Notes: generated by a model from the sequence alone, not told the origin. A DNA stretch of 64,000 nt from Hyphomicrobium_A sp044507625 (GCA_044507625.1 JBIQJE010000003.1:270236-334235); one strand, 5' to 3'; shown: positions 8,612 to 17,569, numbered from the stretch's first letter. Numbers and translations: made by a program.

Positions 8612-9649
8612 GTGCGCAGTCACACTCGACATCCCGGCAATGCTGTGCAGGCGCTCCCATACCTCGCTGCCATTCTCTATTCGACGTCGGCACGAGCGGA
8701 TGCACCCCTGGGTTACCTCAGCGGCAACGGACCCCGCAATGTCAGCCACCTCACCTGGGGCTTGCTTCTCATATCGATCATCGTCTTCGTGATCGTCATT
8801 GCCATTCTCCTGATTGCACTTTGGCGAGGATGGTGGCAGCCGAAGATCACGTTGCCCGGGACCGCCCCGGTCTCTGATCCGCCCGGAGGCGTGCGGGCGA
8901 TCTATACCGGATTGGTCATCTCGGCCTTGGTGTTGTTCGGTGTCACCGTCTGGACCGTCGCAACGATTGCCGGCATCGCCAGTCCGCCGCGGAAGCCTCG
9001 ATTGACCATCGAAGTGACAGCACGGCTATGGTGGTGGGACGTGCGTTACCTCGCCGATGACCCCACTCAAATATTCACCACCGCCAACGAGATCCACATC
9101 CCGGTCGGCGAGCCGGTGTCGATCGTGTTGAAGAGCCCGGGGGTCATCCATTCCTTCTGGGTCCCAAGGCTGAGCGGGAAAACCGATCTCATCCCAGGCC
9201 AGACCAACGTGACCTGGCTCGAGGCCGATGCCCCCGGAATCTATCGTGGCCAGTGTGCGGAATACTGCGGGCTTCAGCACGCGCACATGGGCATGGAAGT
9301 GATTGCATCGCCGGAGCCGCGTTTCACGGAGTGGCGGCGCAAACAGCTCCTGCCCGCGCAAACACCAACGGCTGAGACGGCAAAGCTGGGCAGAGCCGTG
9401 TTCATGCAGCGGTGCAGCATATGCCACGCCATCCGCGGCACGCCCGCCGGAGGCGTGGTCGGACCGGACCTCACCCACCTGATGAGCCGGCGCACGCTGG
9501 CCGCGGCGACCCTGCCGAACCGGCCCGGCTTTCTGTCAGGCTGGATCGCGGATCCCCAGCACATAAAGCCGGGTGCGAAGATGCCGATGGCGAGCCTGTC
9601 GGGACCAGAGCTCAACCAGGTGAGGGATTACCTACAGACGCTGCAATAG
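8612..9649 (+). CDS. ctaC: cytochrome c oxidase subunit II with fused cytochrome c domain (caa3 type)
   Basis: A 345-residue protein starting at GTG 8612 (GGGAGGG ribosome site). Signal segment, then two transmembrane helices (about residues 45-70 and 95-118), then the CuA cupredoxin domain with the ligand cluster YRGQCAEYCGLQHAHMGME (two Cys, His, Met, Glu). A C-terminal class I cytochrome c domain follows, with heme motif CSICH (about residue 269) and Met ligand region GAKMPMASL. The fused heme domain makes this a caa3-type oxidase that can take electrons directly from small cytochromes or a neighbouring complex. First gene of ctaCDE. Confidence 0.93.
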   Translation: MRSHTRHPGNAVQALPYLAAILYSTSARADAPLGYLSGNGPRNVSHLTWGLLLISIIVFVIVIAILLIALWRGWWQPKITLPGTAPVSDPPGGVRAIYTGLVISALVLFGVTVWTVATIAGIASPPRKPRLTIEVTARLWWWDVRYLADDPTQIFTTANEIHIPVGEPVSIVLKSPGVIHSFWVPRLSGKTDLIPGQTNVTWLEADAPGIYRGQCAEYCGLQHAHMGMEVIASPEPRFTEWRRKQLLPAQTPTAETAKLGRAVFMQRCSICHAIRGTPAGGVVGPDLTHLMSRRTLAAATLPNRPGFLSGWIADPQHIKPGAKMPMASLSGPELNQVRDYLQTLQ

Positions 9650-9660
9650 GCGGGTGAGCC

Positions 9661-11604
9661 ATGTCAGACGCAGACTACTTCCGTGCACCGGTACTGGCCA
9701 ACGACACGCAGGCGCTGCGCCGGCGCCTTGAAAAGCTTTGGGAGGGCGAGCCTGGGATCCGAGGGTGGCTGTCCACCGTCGACCACAAGACACTCGGCAT
9801 CCGATATATCGTGACCGCATTCATCTTCCTGGCGCTCGGCGGTGTCGAAGCGCTGATCATGCGCCTTCAGCTTGCGCAACCGAACCAGTCTCTGCTGTCT
9901 CCCGAGCAATACAACGAGCTGTTCAGCATCCATGGGATCACGATGATCCTGTGGTATGCGCTGCCGATACTGACGGGGTTCAGCGTTTATCTGCAGCCTC
10001 TGATCCTGGGCACGCGCGACATGGCGATGCCGCGTCTCAACGCCTTCACCTATTGGGTGTTTCTCTTTTCCGGCGCGTTCCTCTACGCAAGCTTTCTCGT
10101 CGGTGCCGTGCCGAACGCGGGCTGGTTCAACTATGTGCCGCTCTCGTCCGAGGCGAGCGACCCAGGTTTCAATATCGACTTCTACGCGTTCGCCAACATT
10201 CTCCTGGGCATTTCGACCACGCTCTCAGCGATCAATTTCATCGTGACGATCCTCAGCATGCGCGCGCCCGGCATGTCGATCAATCGCATGCCGATCATGA
10301 GCTGGGGCACGCTGACCATCTCCGTCGGGAGCGTTCTGTCGGTGCCGGCCGTCAGTCTTGCCTTTTTCCTGCTTTGGCTCGACAGGCGCTTTGGCACTCA
10401 GTTCTTTAAGCCTGAAAGCGGCGGTCATCCGCTTCTATGGCAGCACCTGTTCTGGATGTGGGGCCATCCCTGGGTCTACATCATCGTGCTGCCTGGGCTG
10501 AGCATGGTCTCGCAAGCGCTTCCGGTGCTCTGCCGGCGGCCGCTTGTCGGATTTTCACTGGTGGCGCTCGCAACGGTGCTGACGATGATGCTCGGCTATG
10601 GCGTCTGGCTGCATCACATGTTCGCGACCGGATTGCCCAACATCTCACTCGGCTTCTTCAGCGCCGTATCGATCATCATCGCGCTCCCGAGCGGCGTGGC
10701 TCTTTTCGCTTGGCTTGCCACCATTTGGTCGGGGCGCCCGGTCTTCACCACGAGCTTTCTCTATTTTGCCGGGTTCATCGTCGTGTTCGTCATTGGCGGC
10801 CTGTCGGGATTCATGACGGGATCGGTTCCGACGGATTGGCAGCTCCACGACACCTACTTCGTCGTCGCGCACATCCACTACGTGCTGATCGGCTGGAATC
10901 TCTTTCCGGTGCTCGGCGCCCTTTACTTCTGGTTCCCCAAAATGTCGGGCCGGCTTCTCGACGAACGGCTGGGAAAATGGAGCTTCTGGCTCACGTTTCT
11001 CGGCATGAACATCGCCTTCTTCCCGATGCACCTGCTTGGCCTGAGAGGCATGCCGCGCCGCATCTATACGTATCCCTCCGCGATGGGGTGGGACACGACC
11101 AATCTCATCGTCACGATCGGCGCTTTTGCGCTGGCAGTCGGACTGCTGCTGACGCTCATCAACGTAGTTCGGTCGCTACGCCACGGCGTCCTTGCCGGTG
11201 CGAACCCGTGGGACGGCGACGGCCTCGAATGGTCCGTCCCCTCACCGCCCCCGCCCTATAACTTCGCTGTCATCCCGATGATCGCCAGCCGAACGCCCCT
11301 GTGGGAGCAGCCGCTCTCGAAGAGGTCCGAGCTCTCCTCGCTCACCTATGGCTACGCGCTCGATCAAGGTAAGGAGGCGCTCAGCACCACGGTGCTCGAC
11401 GCCATGCCCAAAGCAATCGTGAAAATGCCGGAGGACAGTCTGGCACCGTTTCTTTTGTCGGTCGTCCTCACGATCCTGTTCGCCGCGCTGATGATCCAGA
11501 GTTGGTGGCTTGTGATCCTGGGCGGGCTCGTCGGCCTCTCGATCACGATCGGATGGCTATGGCCGCGCCGCAAGCTGGCGCAGACAGCCGGGACGCTGCC
11601 ATGA
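9661..11604 (+). CDS. ctaD: heme-copper oxidase subunit I with both classical proton-channel residues replaced
   Basis: A 647-residue catalytic subunit with 12 core helices plus a C-terminal extension carrying two more. Heme and CuB ligands are present: His in LFSIHGITM, His269 and cross-linking Tyr273 in GHPWVY, the His pair in WLHHMFATG, and the heme a3/a histidines in VVAHIHYVL. Two usual residues are missing. GHPEVY reads GHPWVY (Trp271 at the D-channel Glu position, and no YS motif of the A2 subfamily). PTGIKVF reads PSGVALF (Ala347 at the K-channel Lys position). The D-channel entry Asp (RDMAMPRLN) is kept. Its proton route must therefore differ, or it may pump poorly. Overlaps ctaE by four bases. 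Confidence 0.93.
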   Translation: MSDADYFRAPVLANDTQALRRRLEKLWEGEPGIRGWLSTVDHKTLGIRYIVTAFIFLALGGVEALIMRLQLAQPNQSLLSPEQYNELFSIHGITMILWYALPILTGFSVYLQPLILGTRDMAMPRLNAFTYWVFLFSGAFLYASFLVGAVPNAGWFNYVPLSSEASDPGFNIDFYAFANILLGISTTLSAINFIVTILSMRAPGMSINRMPIMSWGTLTISVGSVLSVPAVSLAFFLLWLDRRFGTQFFKPESGGHPLLWQHLFWMWGHPWVYIIVLPGLSMVSQALPVLCRRPLVGFSLVALATVLTMMLGYGVWLHHMFATGLPNISLGFFSAVSIIIALPSGVALFAWLATIWSGRPVFTTSFLYFAGFIVVFVIGGLSGFMTGSVPTDWQLHDTYFVVAHIHYVLIGWNLFPVLGALYFWFPKMSGRLLDERLGKWSFWLTFLGMNIAFFPMHLLGLRGMPRRIYTYPSAMGWDTTNLIVTIGAFALAVGLLLTLINVVRSLRHGVLAGANPWDGDGLEWSVPSPPPPYNFAVIPMIASRTPLWEQPLSKRSELSSLTYGYALDQGKEALSTTVLDAMPKAIVKMPEDSLAPFLLSVVLTILFAALMIQSWWLVILGGLVGLSITIGWLWPRRKLAQTAGTLP

Positions 11605-12209
11605 CGACGCAACACATCGTCATAGGAGCTGAGAAGCTGCCTGTTGGCAGCATCGGCACATCAGCGCCGGGCTGGTGGGGCATCATCGCGGGCATCGTCA
11701 CCGAGGCCGCCCTCTTCGGATACCTGCTCTTCAGCTACGCCTATCTGGCGGCACAGCCGCATTCGAGCGCTTGGCCTTCCGAGCCCCCCAGCCTTTCGCT
11801 GGCGGGGCCCAACACAATCATTCTTTTGCTCAGCAGCGTGGCTGTCTGGCTAGGGGAACGGGCTGTCCGCCAGAACAAGCCTCGCACGCAACTGATCGGC
11901 TTGTGCGCCGGCGCACTTCTGGGTCTCATCTTCGTTGCCATGCAGCTCGTTGAGTGGAAGTCCAAACCGTTCACCCTCGCGTCAGGGCCATACGGCTCCT
12001 TGTTCTTCACGATCACCGGCTTTCACATGGCGCACGTGATCGCGGGCCTGCTGATGTTGGCCGCGCTCATCGCGTGGTCGTCGCGAAGGTACTTCGATGA
12101 AACACGCCACGCGGCCATCTCCATCGGCGCCATCTATTGGCATTTCGTCGATGCCGTTTGGCTGGCGGTCTTCTTCACCCTCTACCTCACACCGTACATG
12201 AGAGCTTGA
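11601..12209 (+). CDS. ctaE: cytochrome c oxidase subunit III
   Basis: A 202-residue inner-membrane protein with five predicted helices, the short form of subunit III found in caa3 and quinol oxidases. Family marks are the helix TEAALFGYLLFSYAYL, FTITGFHMAHVIAGLL, and the closing YWHFVDAVWLAVFFTLYL. ATG 11601 overlaps the ctaD stop (ATGA), which implies coupled translation. The stop in turn overlaps the next gene by one base. Confidence 0.92.
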   Translation: MTTQHIVIGAEKLPVGSIGTSAPGWWGIIAGIVTEAALFGYLLFSYAYLAAQPHSSAWPSEPPSLSLAGPNTIILLLSSVAVWLGERAVRQNKPRTQLIGLCAGALLGLIFVAMQLVEWKSKPFTLASGPYGSLFFTITGFHMAHVIAGLLMLAALIAWSSRRYFDETRHAAISIGAIYWHFVDAVWLAVFFTLYLTPYMRA

Positions 12210-12634
12210 TGGCGAACGAATTGATCAGCCCGCAGGACGCACATCCGGCCCTCCATCAGCACCGGGTGCATTGGGCCATCCTCTTGCTCGGTTTCGTGGC
12301 CGCGCCGATCGCTTGGGTGAGCGACCTCACAATGAAATATGGTGTCACCAGCGTTGCCTGCTCTTCGGGGGCGGCCAGCCCGCCTCAATGGATCTTCCCC
12401 ATCCTTTATGGGTTTGATGCCCTGGCGCTCGCGATCGTCATTCTCGCTGCCACGCTCTCCTATAGGAACTGGAGGAAGACGCGAACGGAATCCCGCGGCG
12501 ACGTCCACGAGCTCGCCGAGATCGGAGAGGGGCGAACGCGCTTTATGTCCCTCTGGGGAATGCTGTTCGGCATCGCTTTCGGCGCCGCCATAATATTTGG
12601 CGTCGTCGTCAACATAGGCCTGAGTGCATGTTGA
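12209..12634 (+). CDS. uncharacterised membrane protein of the oxidase operon
   Basis: 141 residues with about three or four hydrophobic helices (HWAILLLGFVAAPIAWVSDL, WIFPILYGFDALALAIVIL, a third near MLFGIAFGAAIIFGVVVN). The start ATG overlaps the ctaE stop and its own stop overlaps the next cytochrome gene, so it is translationally locked into the ctaCDE operon. No family recognised. Position and size suggest an accessory or fourth subunit of this oxidase, in the way CtaF/subunit IV does elsewhere, but it does not resemble those proteins by eye. Confidence 0.75.
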   Translation: MANELISPQDAHPALHQHRVHWAILLLGFVAAPIAWVSDLTMKYGVTSVACSSGAASPPQWIFPILYGFDALALAIVILAATLSYRNWRKTRTESRGDVHELAEIGEGRTRFMSLWGMLFGIAFGAAIIFGVVVNIGLSAC

Positions 12635-12990
12635 AGGGTGCGGGCATATTGGCTGGGCTTGTTTTGGCGCTTCCCCTGTGCGGTTGCGAGGACATCGGCC
12701 ATGCCACGAGCGAAAGCGCCCAGCGCGGCGCACAAGTCATCATGCGATCGGGATGCGCAACGTGCCACACGATCCCCGGGATTCCCAACGCGGACGGCAG
12801 AGTCGGCCCTCCGCTTTCGCACTTTGGCGGGCAGCGGTTTATCGCCGGCACACTGCAAAACACCCACGACAACCTTGTCCTGTGGCTGAAGGATCCGCAG
12901 GCCGTACTGCCGGGGAATGCGATGCCTAACGTGGGGCTTAGCGACGAGGAAGCGGCCGCCGTGGCCAGCTACCTCGAAACGCTGCAGTGA
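12628..12990 (+). CDS. cytochrome c lipoprotein
   Basis: A 120-residue protein with a short signal ending in the lipobox-like LPLCGC, so probably lipid-anchored at Cys18 or Cys20. Single heme motif CATCH (RSGCATCHTIPG, about residue 47) and Met ligand in GNAMPNVGL, with the closing helix DEEAAAVASYLETL. Overlaps the preceding gene by seven bases and ends the operon. A membrane-tethered electron carrier next to a caa3 oxidase fits direct electron feeding from the PQQ dehydrogenase. Confidence 0.85.
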   Translation: MLKGAGILAGLVLALPLCGCEDIGHATSESAQRGAQVIMRSGCATCHTIPGIPNADGRVGPPLSHFGGQRFIAGTLQNTHDNLVLWLKDPQAVLPGNAMPNVGLSDEEAAAVASYLETLQ

Positions 12991-13064
12991 CTTTGTCGCG
13001 GCCGACTACGCTAACAGCAGCGACTTGCGGCAACTGCGAACCGGCTTTCCGATAAGGTTCGGAT

Positions 13065-14570
13065 TCAGCGTTTGCTGACCACACGCCACCCCAGCCACGC
13101 ACCGCTCACCGAGATGACGATCCCCAACAGCGATAGCAGCCAAATGAGCAATGTCCGCAACCGAGGGTGATCGAGGAGCCAAGGCAGATCGTACTGGTGC
13201 ACGAGATTGAATAGCCACCGGTACGCACGGTCCGCGCGGCTCTGCGCCCCGACGATGCGCCCCGTCGTAAGGTCGACCATCAGCCACGTCTCGGCCGGAT
13301 CGTCGAACACGACGCGGAGAGCCGGCAGTGGCCGCTTTGCATGGTGCGAATACCAGTAGACGTCCGGCGTATCGAGACGTTCGACGCGCGCGACCTTGGC
13401 GCCCTCCAGCACATATCCAGCCGCCCGCACGAGCGCGTTCTCGGAGAATGCCGGTTGCCGCGCGCCCATGCCATCGAAGGCAGTGTTGGTTCGCCCGTTG
13501 CTCACGGTGACGAAGGGAATATCGCGCACCCACGAAAACACGATCTCTCTCGACGGTGTCGAGGCCAGCTCGCGCAGCGTCCCCAACGAGACGTCGTATT
13601 TCGGCGCACCCGCCGAATAGTAGCGGCCAAGATCGTCAGGGCCGATCGTCAGCGCGGCGAAGACACCGAGAGACGATACGGAAAGCCATCCGCTCCCCAG
13701 CCACGCCACCACGCACACCCCGCCGGCAAGCCCCGACAGGTGGTGCCACCGGAGCCACCCGCGATAGGGTGAGAAGCGCCCCGCAGCGTACGAGCCCCGC
13801 AGTCTCGTGCGCCAGATGCCGATCCCAATGCCGATAATCGCGCCGATCGCCGCGGCGCCGGACGTCCACTGGACTGTTCTCGTCCACGCCTGCGGGTTCG
13901 TGCGCAGCGGCGCGAAGTAGAACCAGTGCGGCACCGCGCCGAGAAAATTCCAGAAGCGCTCCTGCGCAGTGGTCTCCTGCACGATCTCGCCGGTCTTGGA
14001 GGAGACGTACAGCTGCGTGCCGCGCCCGTCGTCCAGCGCGAAGAGATACAACGGGCGGTGGGGTGTGATCAGGCTGGAGACGGTCCACTGGTCGACCCCC
14101 GCCTGCCCCAGGTAGCCGACCGGCGTCTGCGCGAACGTTTCGCGAAGGCGCCTTTCCGCGTCGCCGTGGCCGACGTGCGATATGACGCGCCCGTCATAGG
14201 CTGACACGGATGTGGGGCGTCCGAAATCGACAATGCGATAGACCGGTTCTGCCCCGAACATCTCCAAGCGGAACACGGTTGGCGGACGCGTCAGCGCCGC
14301 CTTGGCGAGTGCTTCCCCGGGGGCGACATTCAGCTTTTCGGCATCGATCACCCTCAGGGTCGCCGCACGTTCCTCGTCCCGCCACGACGGAAAGGGCACG
14401 TGCAGCATGACGAGGCCGGAGACGAACCACATCGCGCACAACAGGCAGGTGAGAATACCGAGCCAGCGATGCGTCCATGCCAGGGAGCGCCACAGCAGGC
14501 GGTTGAGAGAATAGGTCAAGGTTCTCAACTCACCCCTGTGGCGCCGCCTATGATCCGCAGGATGACCCAT
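13065..14570 (-). CDS. PepSY-associated transmembrane protein
   Basis: A 501-residue inner-membrane protein with about four helices: WTHRWLGILTCLLCAMWFVS near the N terminus, two in the middle (AIGAIIGIGIGIW and WHHLSGLAGGVCVVAWLGSGW) and one at the C terminus (LLIWLLSLLGIVISVSGAWLG). Periplasmic PepSY-like stretches lie between (GRVISHVGHGDAERRL; LMVDLTTGRIVGA). Proteins of this family sit beside TonB receptors for iron chelates and are thought to act as reductases at the inner membrane. The gene starts eight bases after the receptor stop and should share its riboswitch-controlled transcript. The N-terminal Arg-rich stretch suggests the true start may be a few codons later. Confidence 0.85.
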   Translation of the reverse strand: MGHPADHRRRHRGELRTLTYSLNRLLWRSLAWTHRWLGILTCLLCAMWFVSGLVMLHVPFPSWRDEERAATLRVIDAEKLNVAPGEALAKAALTRPPTVFRLEMFGAEPVYRIVDFGRPTSVSAYDGRVISHVGHGDAERRLRETFAQTPVGYLGQAGVDQWTVSSLITPHRPLYLFALDDGRGTQLYVSSKTGEIVQETTAQERFWNFLGAVPHWFYFAPLRTNPQAWTRTVQWTSGAAAIGAIIGIGIGIWRTRLRGSYAAGRFSPYRGWLRWHHLSGLAGGVCVVAWLGSGWLSVSSLGVFAALTIGPDDLGRYYSAGAPKYDVSLGTLRELASTPSREIVFSWVRDIPFVTVSNGRTNTAFDGMGARQPAFSENALVRAAGYVLEGAKVARVERLDTPDVYWYSHHAKRPLPALRVVFDDPAETWLMVDLTTGRIVGAQSRADRAYRWLFNLVHQYDLPWLLDHPRLRTLLIWLLSLLGIVISVSGAWLGWRVVSKR

Positions 14571-14578
14571 CTCGCGGG

Positions 14579-16954
14579 TCAGAACCTGTAGCCGAGTGAA
14601 AGCTCAAACGTGCGCGGAGGCGCGACGTACGCCTGGATATCGTTGTTTTCGCTGACATCCGGGTAAGTGCGCAGATACTGAGCGTACGTACGGTCGAATA
14701 TGTTCTTCACCCGGAAGTCGAGCGTAACGGCAGATGTCGGCTTCCACTGCAACGCGGTGTTATAGACAGTGTAAGCTGGCCGCTCGACGGTATTGGCGAA
14801 ATTCTCGAACGCCGCGCCGACGTATTGAGCGCCTGCACCTACCTGCCAGTCGGGCGCAAACGCCCACGTCAGCCAGATGTTCGCCGTCTGCTTGGGAATG
14901 AGCACCGGGCGCTTGCCCGAATAGTTGTTCATCTCGAGCGTGTTGAAATCGAAGTATTGGAACTCGTCGTAGTTTGCGTCGACCAGCGCTCCGTTCGCGT
15001 CGACGCGCCAGCCGCCCCCGAGCTCCGCGCCGAATGTCGCCTCGATGCCCCGCGATGATTGCTGTCCGATCTGCTGCAGCTTCGTCTCGATCGTGAATGT
15101 ATTCCAGTCGATACTGGTATTGCGAATGAGCAGATCATTCTTGACGATGTCGTATGCGGCGAGCGACCACTCGACCGCACCGCCAAAGAGCGATTGCTTC
15201 ACGCCCACTTCATACTGGCGGCCAGAGGTCTGCTTGAGGTTCGAGATATCTTTCGTGTAGTCGAGCTGCGGCACATCGATGGGATCAGAGCCCACAGCGT
15301 ACTGACCGTAAAACGCCAGTCCCGGAAGTGGTGTCACCACGACGCCGGTACGCCAGTTGAACGAATTGAAGTTTCGCTCGAAGTCATTGCCGGGATCTTG
15401 CAGATCGTCCCGGCTGATCGTCGTAGTGTCCCAGCGGGCGCCGCCGACGAACGTGACGTAGCGGTTCAGGATCAGGCGGTCTTCGACGAAGAACGAGCGC
15501 TGAAACAGCTCCGAATCGAAGAGCGGCGCCAGCGCGTTGGGATTGGGAAAATAACCTGGATTGGGATTGTAGGGATCGACGCTCGGGATCGTCATTCCGA
15601 ACGGCACGCTATAGTAGCTGTAATCGAACTTGCCCCTGTTGACGTCGAAGCCGACAACGGCTTCGTTCCCCACGCCGAAGAACTGGCTGCGCACCGTGGC
15701 GTCCAGCCGGTTACCGATCTGGTTCTGCCCCTGTAGAATATGCAGGGCCGTCGAGCGCTTGATCACCTCCGGATGGCTCGCGGTATCCCAGGTGTAATCC
15801 TCGACATTACGAAACTCGCGGCGGCTCTCGAGCCTGTAGGCAACGTTCCGCACAGTCACGCCGTCCGTCGCATGCCACTCGGTCTTGAATTGCGTCCACT
15901 CGTCACGAAACTCGGCAAGCGCGTCGGCGAAGTTGTAGTTCTTGCCCTTGATGCTCTTGTCGAAAACACCGTCGCGATAGGGAATGCCGAAATACTTCAT
16001 CGGCTCGCGATCCGAGTGATCATGCGAGATCGAGAACACCAGATCGTCCGAGGCCTGGACGCGAACAGCACCCGAGATGCCGAGGTTCTCAGAGTCGCCA
16101 TTATCGACCCAGCCGTCGGATGCATCCTTGGTCACGTTCAAACGGTACGCCACGGCATCGGTCACGGGGCCGCCACTATCGAGTGACACGCGCCGCGTCA
16201 TGTTGCTGTCGAAGAAAATCTGCGCTTCGTTGAACTGCGCGTTCGTAATCGGCTTCTTCGGAATGATGTTGATCACGCCGCCGATGGCGCCATCGCCATA
16301 GAGGACCGACGCCGGCCCGTGCAGGACCTCAATGCGCTCCACCGACCACATATTGAACGGAAATGTCGACGAGCCGCCGCGACCGGGATAGAGCCGCGTC
16401 CCATCATATAGGCGTGCCACCGATCCGTTGCCGAAGAAACCGCGCGCCGCGAAGGACGTGCCGAGCACCGGTATCGCTACGCTGGTGACGCCGGGCGCAT
16501 TCTGGGTGACCGCCTCTACGATGTCGCCCTGGCCCCGCTCACGCGCTGTGGCGCCGGATATGATGTCGACGCCGGCAGGCGTCTGCAGCGGCGTCATGTT
16601 GAGCCGGCTGCCGGTCGTGTTCGGCACGTCGAGATTGGGGCCGGGGCCCGGATCCGCGTACAGCGGAGAAGAGCTCGATTCAGCCGTTGCGGCAGCGCTC
16701 ACCGGTTGTTGGGATGGCTGCGGCGTGGGAGCTGACGCCGCTACCGGTGCAGAAGATGTCTTCTTCGCTACGGCTTTCTTTGCAGGCTTGCTGGGCGCCT
16801 CGACCACCACGGGAGGAAGGGGTTCAGGTTCCGCCGGCGCCGCGGATTGCGCCAAGACACTACAGCTGGCAGTCGCCAGCGCTCCACACCAGGCAACGGC
16901 ACGCACCGATACGGCCGATACCGAAACACGATCACCCGACACCCGAAAAGACAC
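14579..16954 (-). CDS. TonB-dependent siderophore-type receptor under cobalamin riboswitch
   Basis: About 791 residues. Signal peptide, a Pro/Ala/Lys-rich linker (residues ~40-110), plug domain (TPAGVDIISGATARERG, LARGFFG-like ARGFFGNGSV, VERIEVLHGPASVLYGDGAIGG) and a 22-strand barrel ending LSLGYRF, the terminal aromatic needed for Bam insertion. By sequence it resembles siderophore receptors (TIGR01783 type) more than BtuB. GTG 16954 is preferred as start: AAAGGGGG lies ten bases upstream and the signal peptide follows; a longer frame begins at GTG 17008. A cobalamin riboswitch reads into it, so its expression should fall when B12 is plentiful. That hints at a corrinoid or cobalt-linked ligand, but this is inference. 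Confidence 0.9.
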   Translation of the reverse strand: MSFRVSGDRVSVSAVSVRAVAWCGALATASCSVLAQSAAPAEPEPLPPVVVEAPSKPAKKAVAKKTSSAPVAASAPTPQPSQQPVSAAATAESSSSPLYADPGPGPNLDVPNTTGSRLNMTPLQTPAGVDIISGATARERGQGDIVEAVTQNAPGVTSVAIPVLGTSFAARGFFGNGSVARLYDGTRLYPGRGGSSTFPFNMWSVERIEVLHGPASVLYGDGAIGGVINIIPKKPITNAQFNEAQIFFDSNMTRRVSLDSGGPVTDAVAYRLNVTKDASDGWVDNGDSENLGISGAVRVQASDDLVFSISHDHSDREPMKYFGIPYRDGVFDKSIKGKNYNFADALAEFRDEWTQFKTEWHATDGVTVRNVAYRLESRREFRNVEDYTWDTASHPEVIKRSTALHILQGQNQIGNRLDATVRSQFFGVGNEAVVGFDVNRGKFDYSYYSVPFGMTIPSVDPYNPNPGYFPNPNALAPLFDSELFQRSFFVEDRLILNRYVTFVGGARWDTTTISRDDLQDPGNDFERNFNSFNWRTGVVVTPLPGLAFYGQYAVGSDPIDVPQLDYTKDISNLKQTSGRQYEVGVKQSLFGGAVEWSLAAYDIVKNDLLIRNTSIDWNTFTIETKLQQIGQQSSRGIEATFGAELGGGWRVDANGALVDANYDEFQYFDFNTLEMNNYSGKRPVLIPKQTANIWLTWAFAPDWQVGAGAQYVGAAFENFANTVERPAYTVYNTALQWKPTSAVTLDFRVKNIFDRTYAQYLRTYPDVSENNDIQAYVAPPRTFELSLGYRF

Positions 16955-17217
16955 GGCAGTAAATCCCCCTTTGCGCGTTCGTAAGCGTTGGGGGAAGCCC
17001 GACAGCACGTAGACACTACGACGCCAAATACGCGCAACCGCGCACCCGGGCGCGTGCTGCCGCTTTTCGGCGCGACTGAATTCAATCTGTCAGTGTCGGG
17101 AAAGGACACCGTAGAATGACGACATGCCTGACGTAGCTCCCCTAAGGTTGCACATCAGTCGCCACTACGGATTTCCGTTCTACCAAGGCATCCCGCAAGG
17201 CAGATGGGCGACTTGCG

Positions 17218-17372
17218 ATGGCAGGTCTCCTGGCTCACGGCTCAAGCGTCGCTCTCCGGCCTTCCCGGCGCAAACGCGCCAGTGGCACATGTGGAAAGTG
17301 ACTTGCCGCTTACAGTTGCGGGAGCAGCCCCGGTTTCACACCTTGCGGTGTTCACCGTGTTCCCTTTTATTC
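17218..17372 (-). promoter_or_regulatory. cobalamin (AdoCbl) riboswitch
   Basis: On the minus strand the element shows, in order, GGGAACACGGTG, the core CGGGGCTGCTCCCGCAACTG with TAAGCGG, GCCACTG, the CGGGAAGGC block and the B12 box GAGCCAGGAGACCTGCC (17220-17236). All conserved blocks of the family are there. A 6-bp inverted repeat CGTCTG/CAGACG (17372-17399) precedes it. The first gene after it on this strand is the TonB receptor at 16954, with the PepSY gene behind. It lies beyond the metE terminator, so it does not serve metE. Confidence 0.92.
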
Positions 17373-17545
17373 GTCTGCACGCTCGAAAGTGCACAGACGA
17401 AACCGTCGCGCATCTAGAGCGCCCGAAAGGCATGACTAAGTCAACGGACAAACGTTGCTGACACACGTTGTTGCTTCCGCAGATGCCAACCGGCAACACG
17501 TCACAGGGCTTGCGGGGAAGAGCGCCAGCCAAACGAAATACAAGC

Positions 17546-17569
17546 GGGGCACCCTCTTGAGGATGCCCC
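17546..17569 (-). terminator. stem-loop terminator after metE
   Basis: GGGGCACCCTC and GAGGATGCCCC form an almost complete 10-11 bp stem with a very small loop, 47 bases after the metE stop. The tail on the minus strand (GCTTGTATTTCG) is only moderately T-rich. It separates metE from the riboswitch transcript downstream. Confidence 0.6.

Noticed and set aside
17372..17399. CGTCTG/CAGACG hairpin as a separate terminator
   Set aside because: Too short a stem and no T-run; it is adjacent to the riboswitch and may just be part of its leader.
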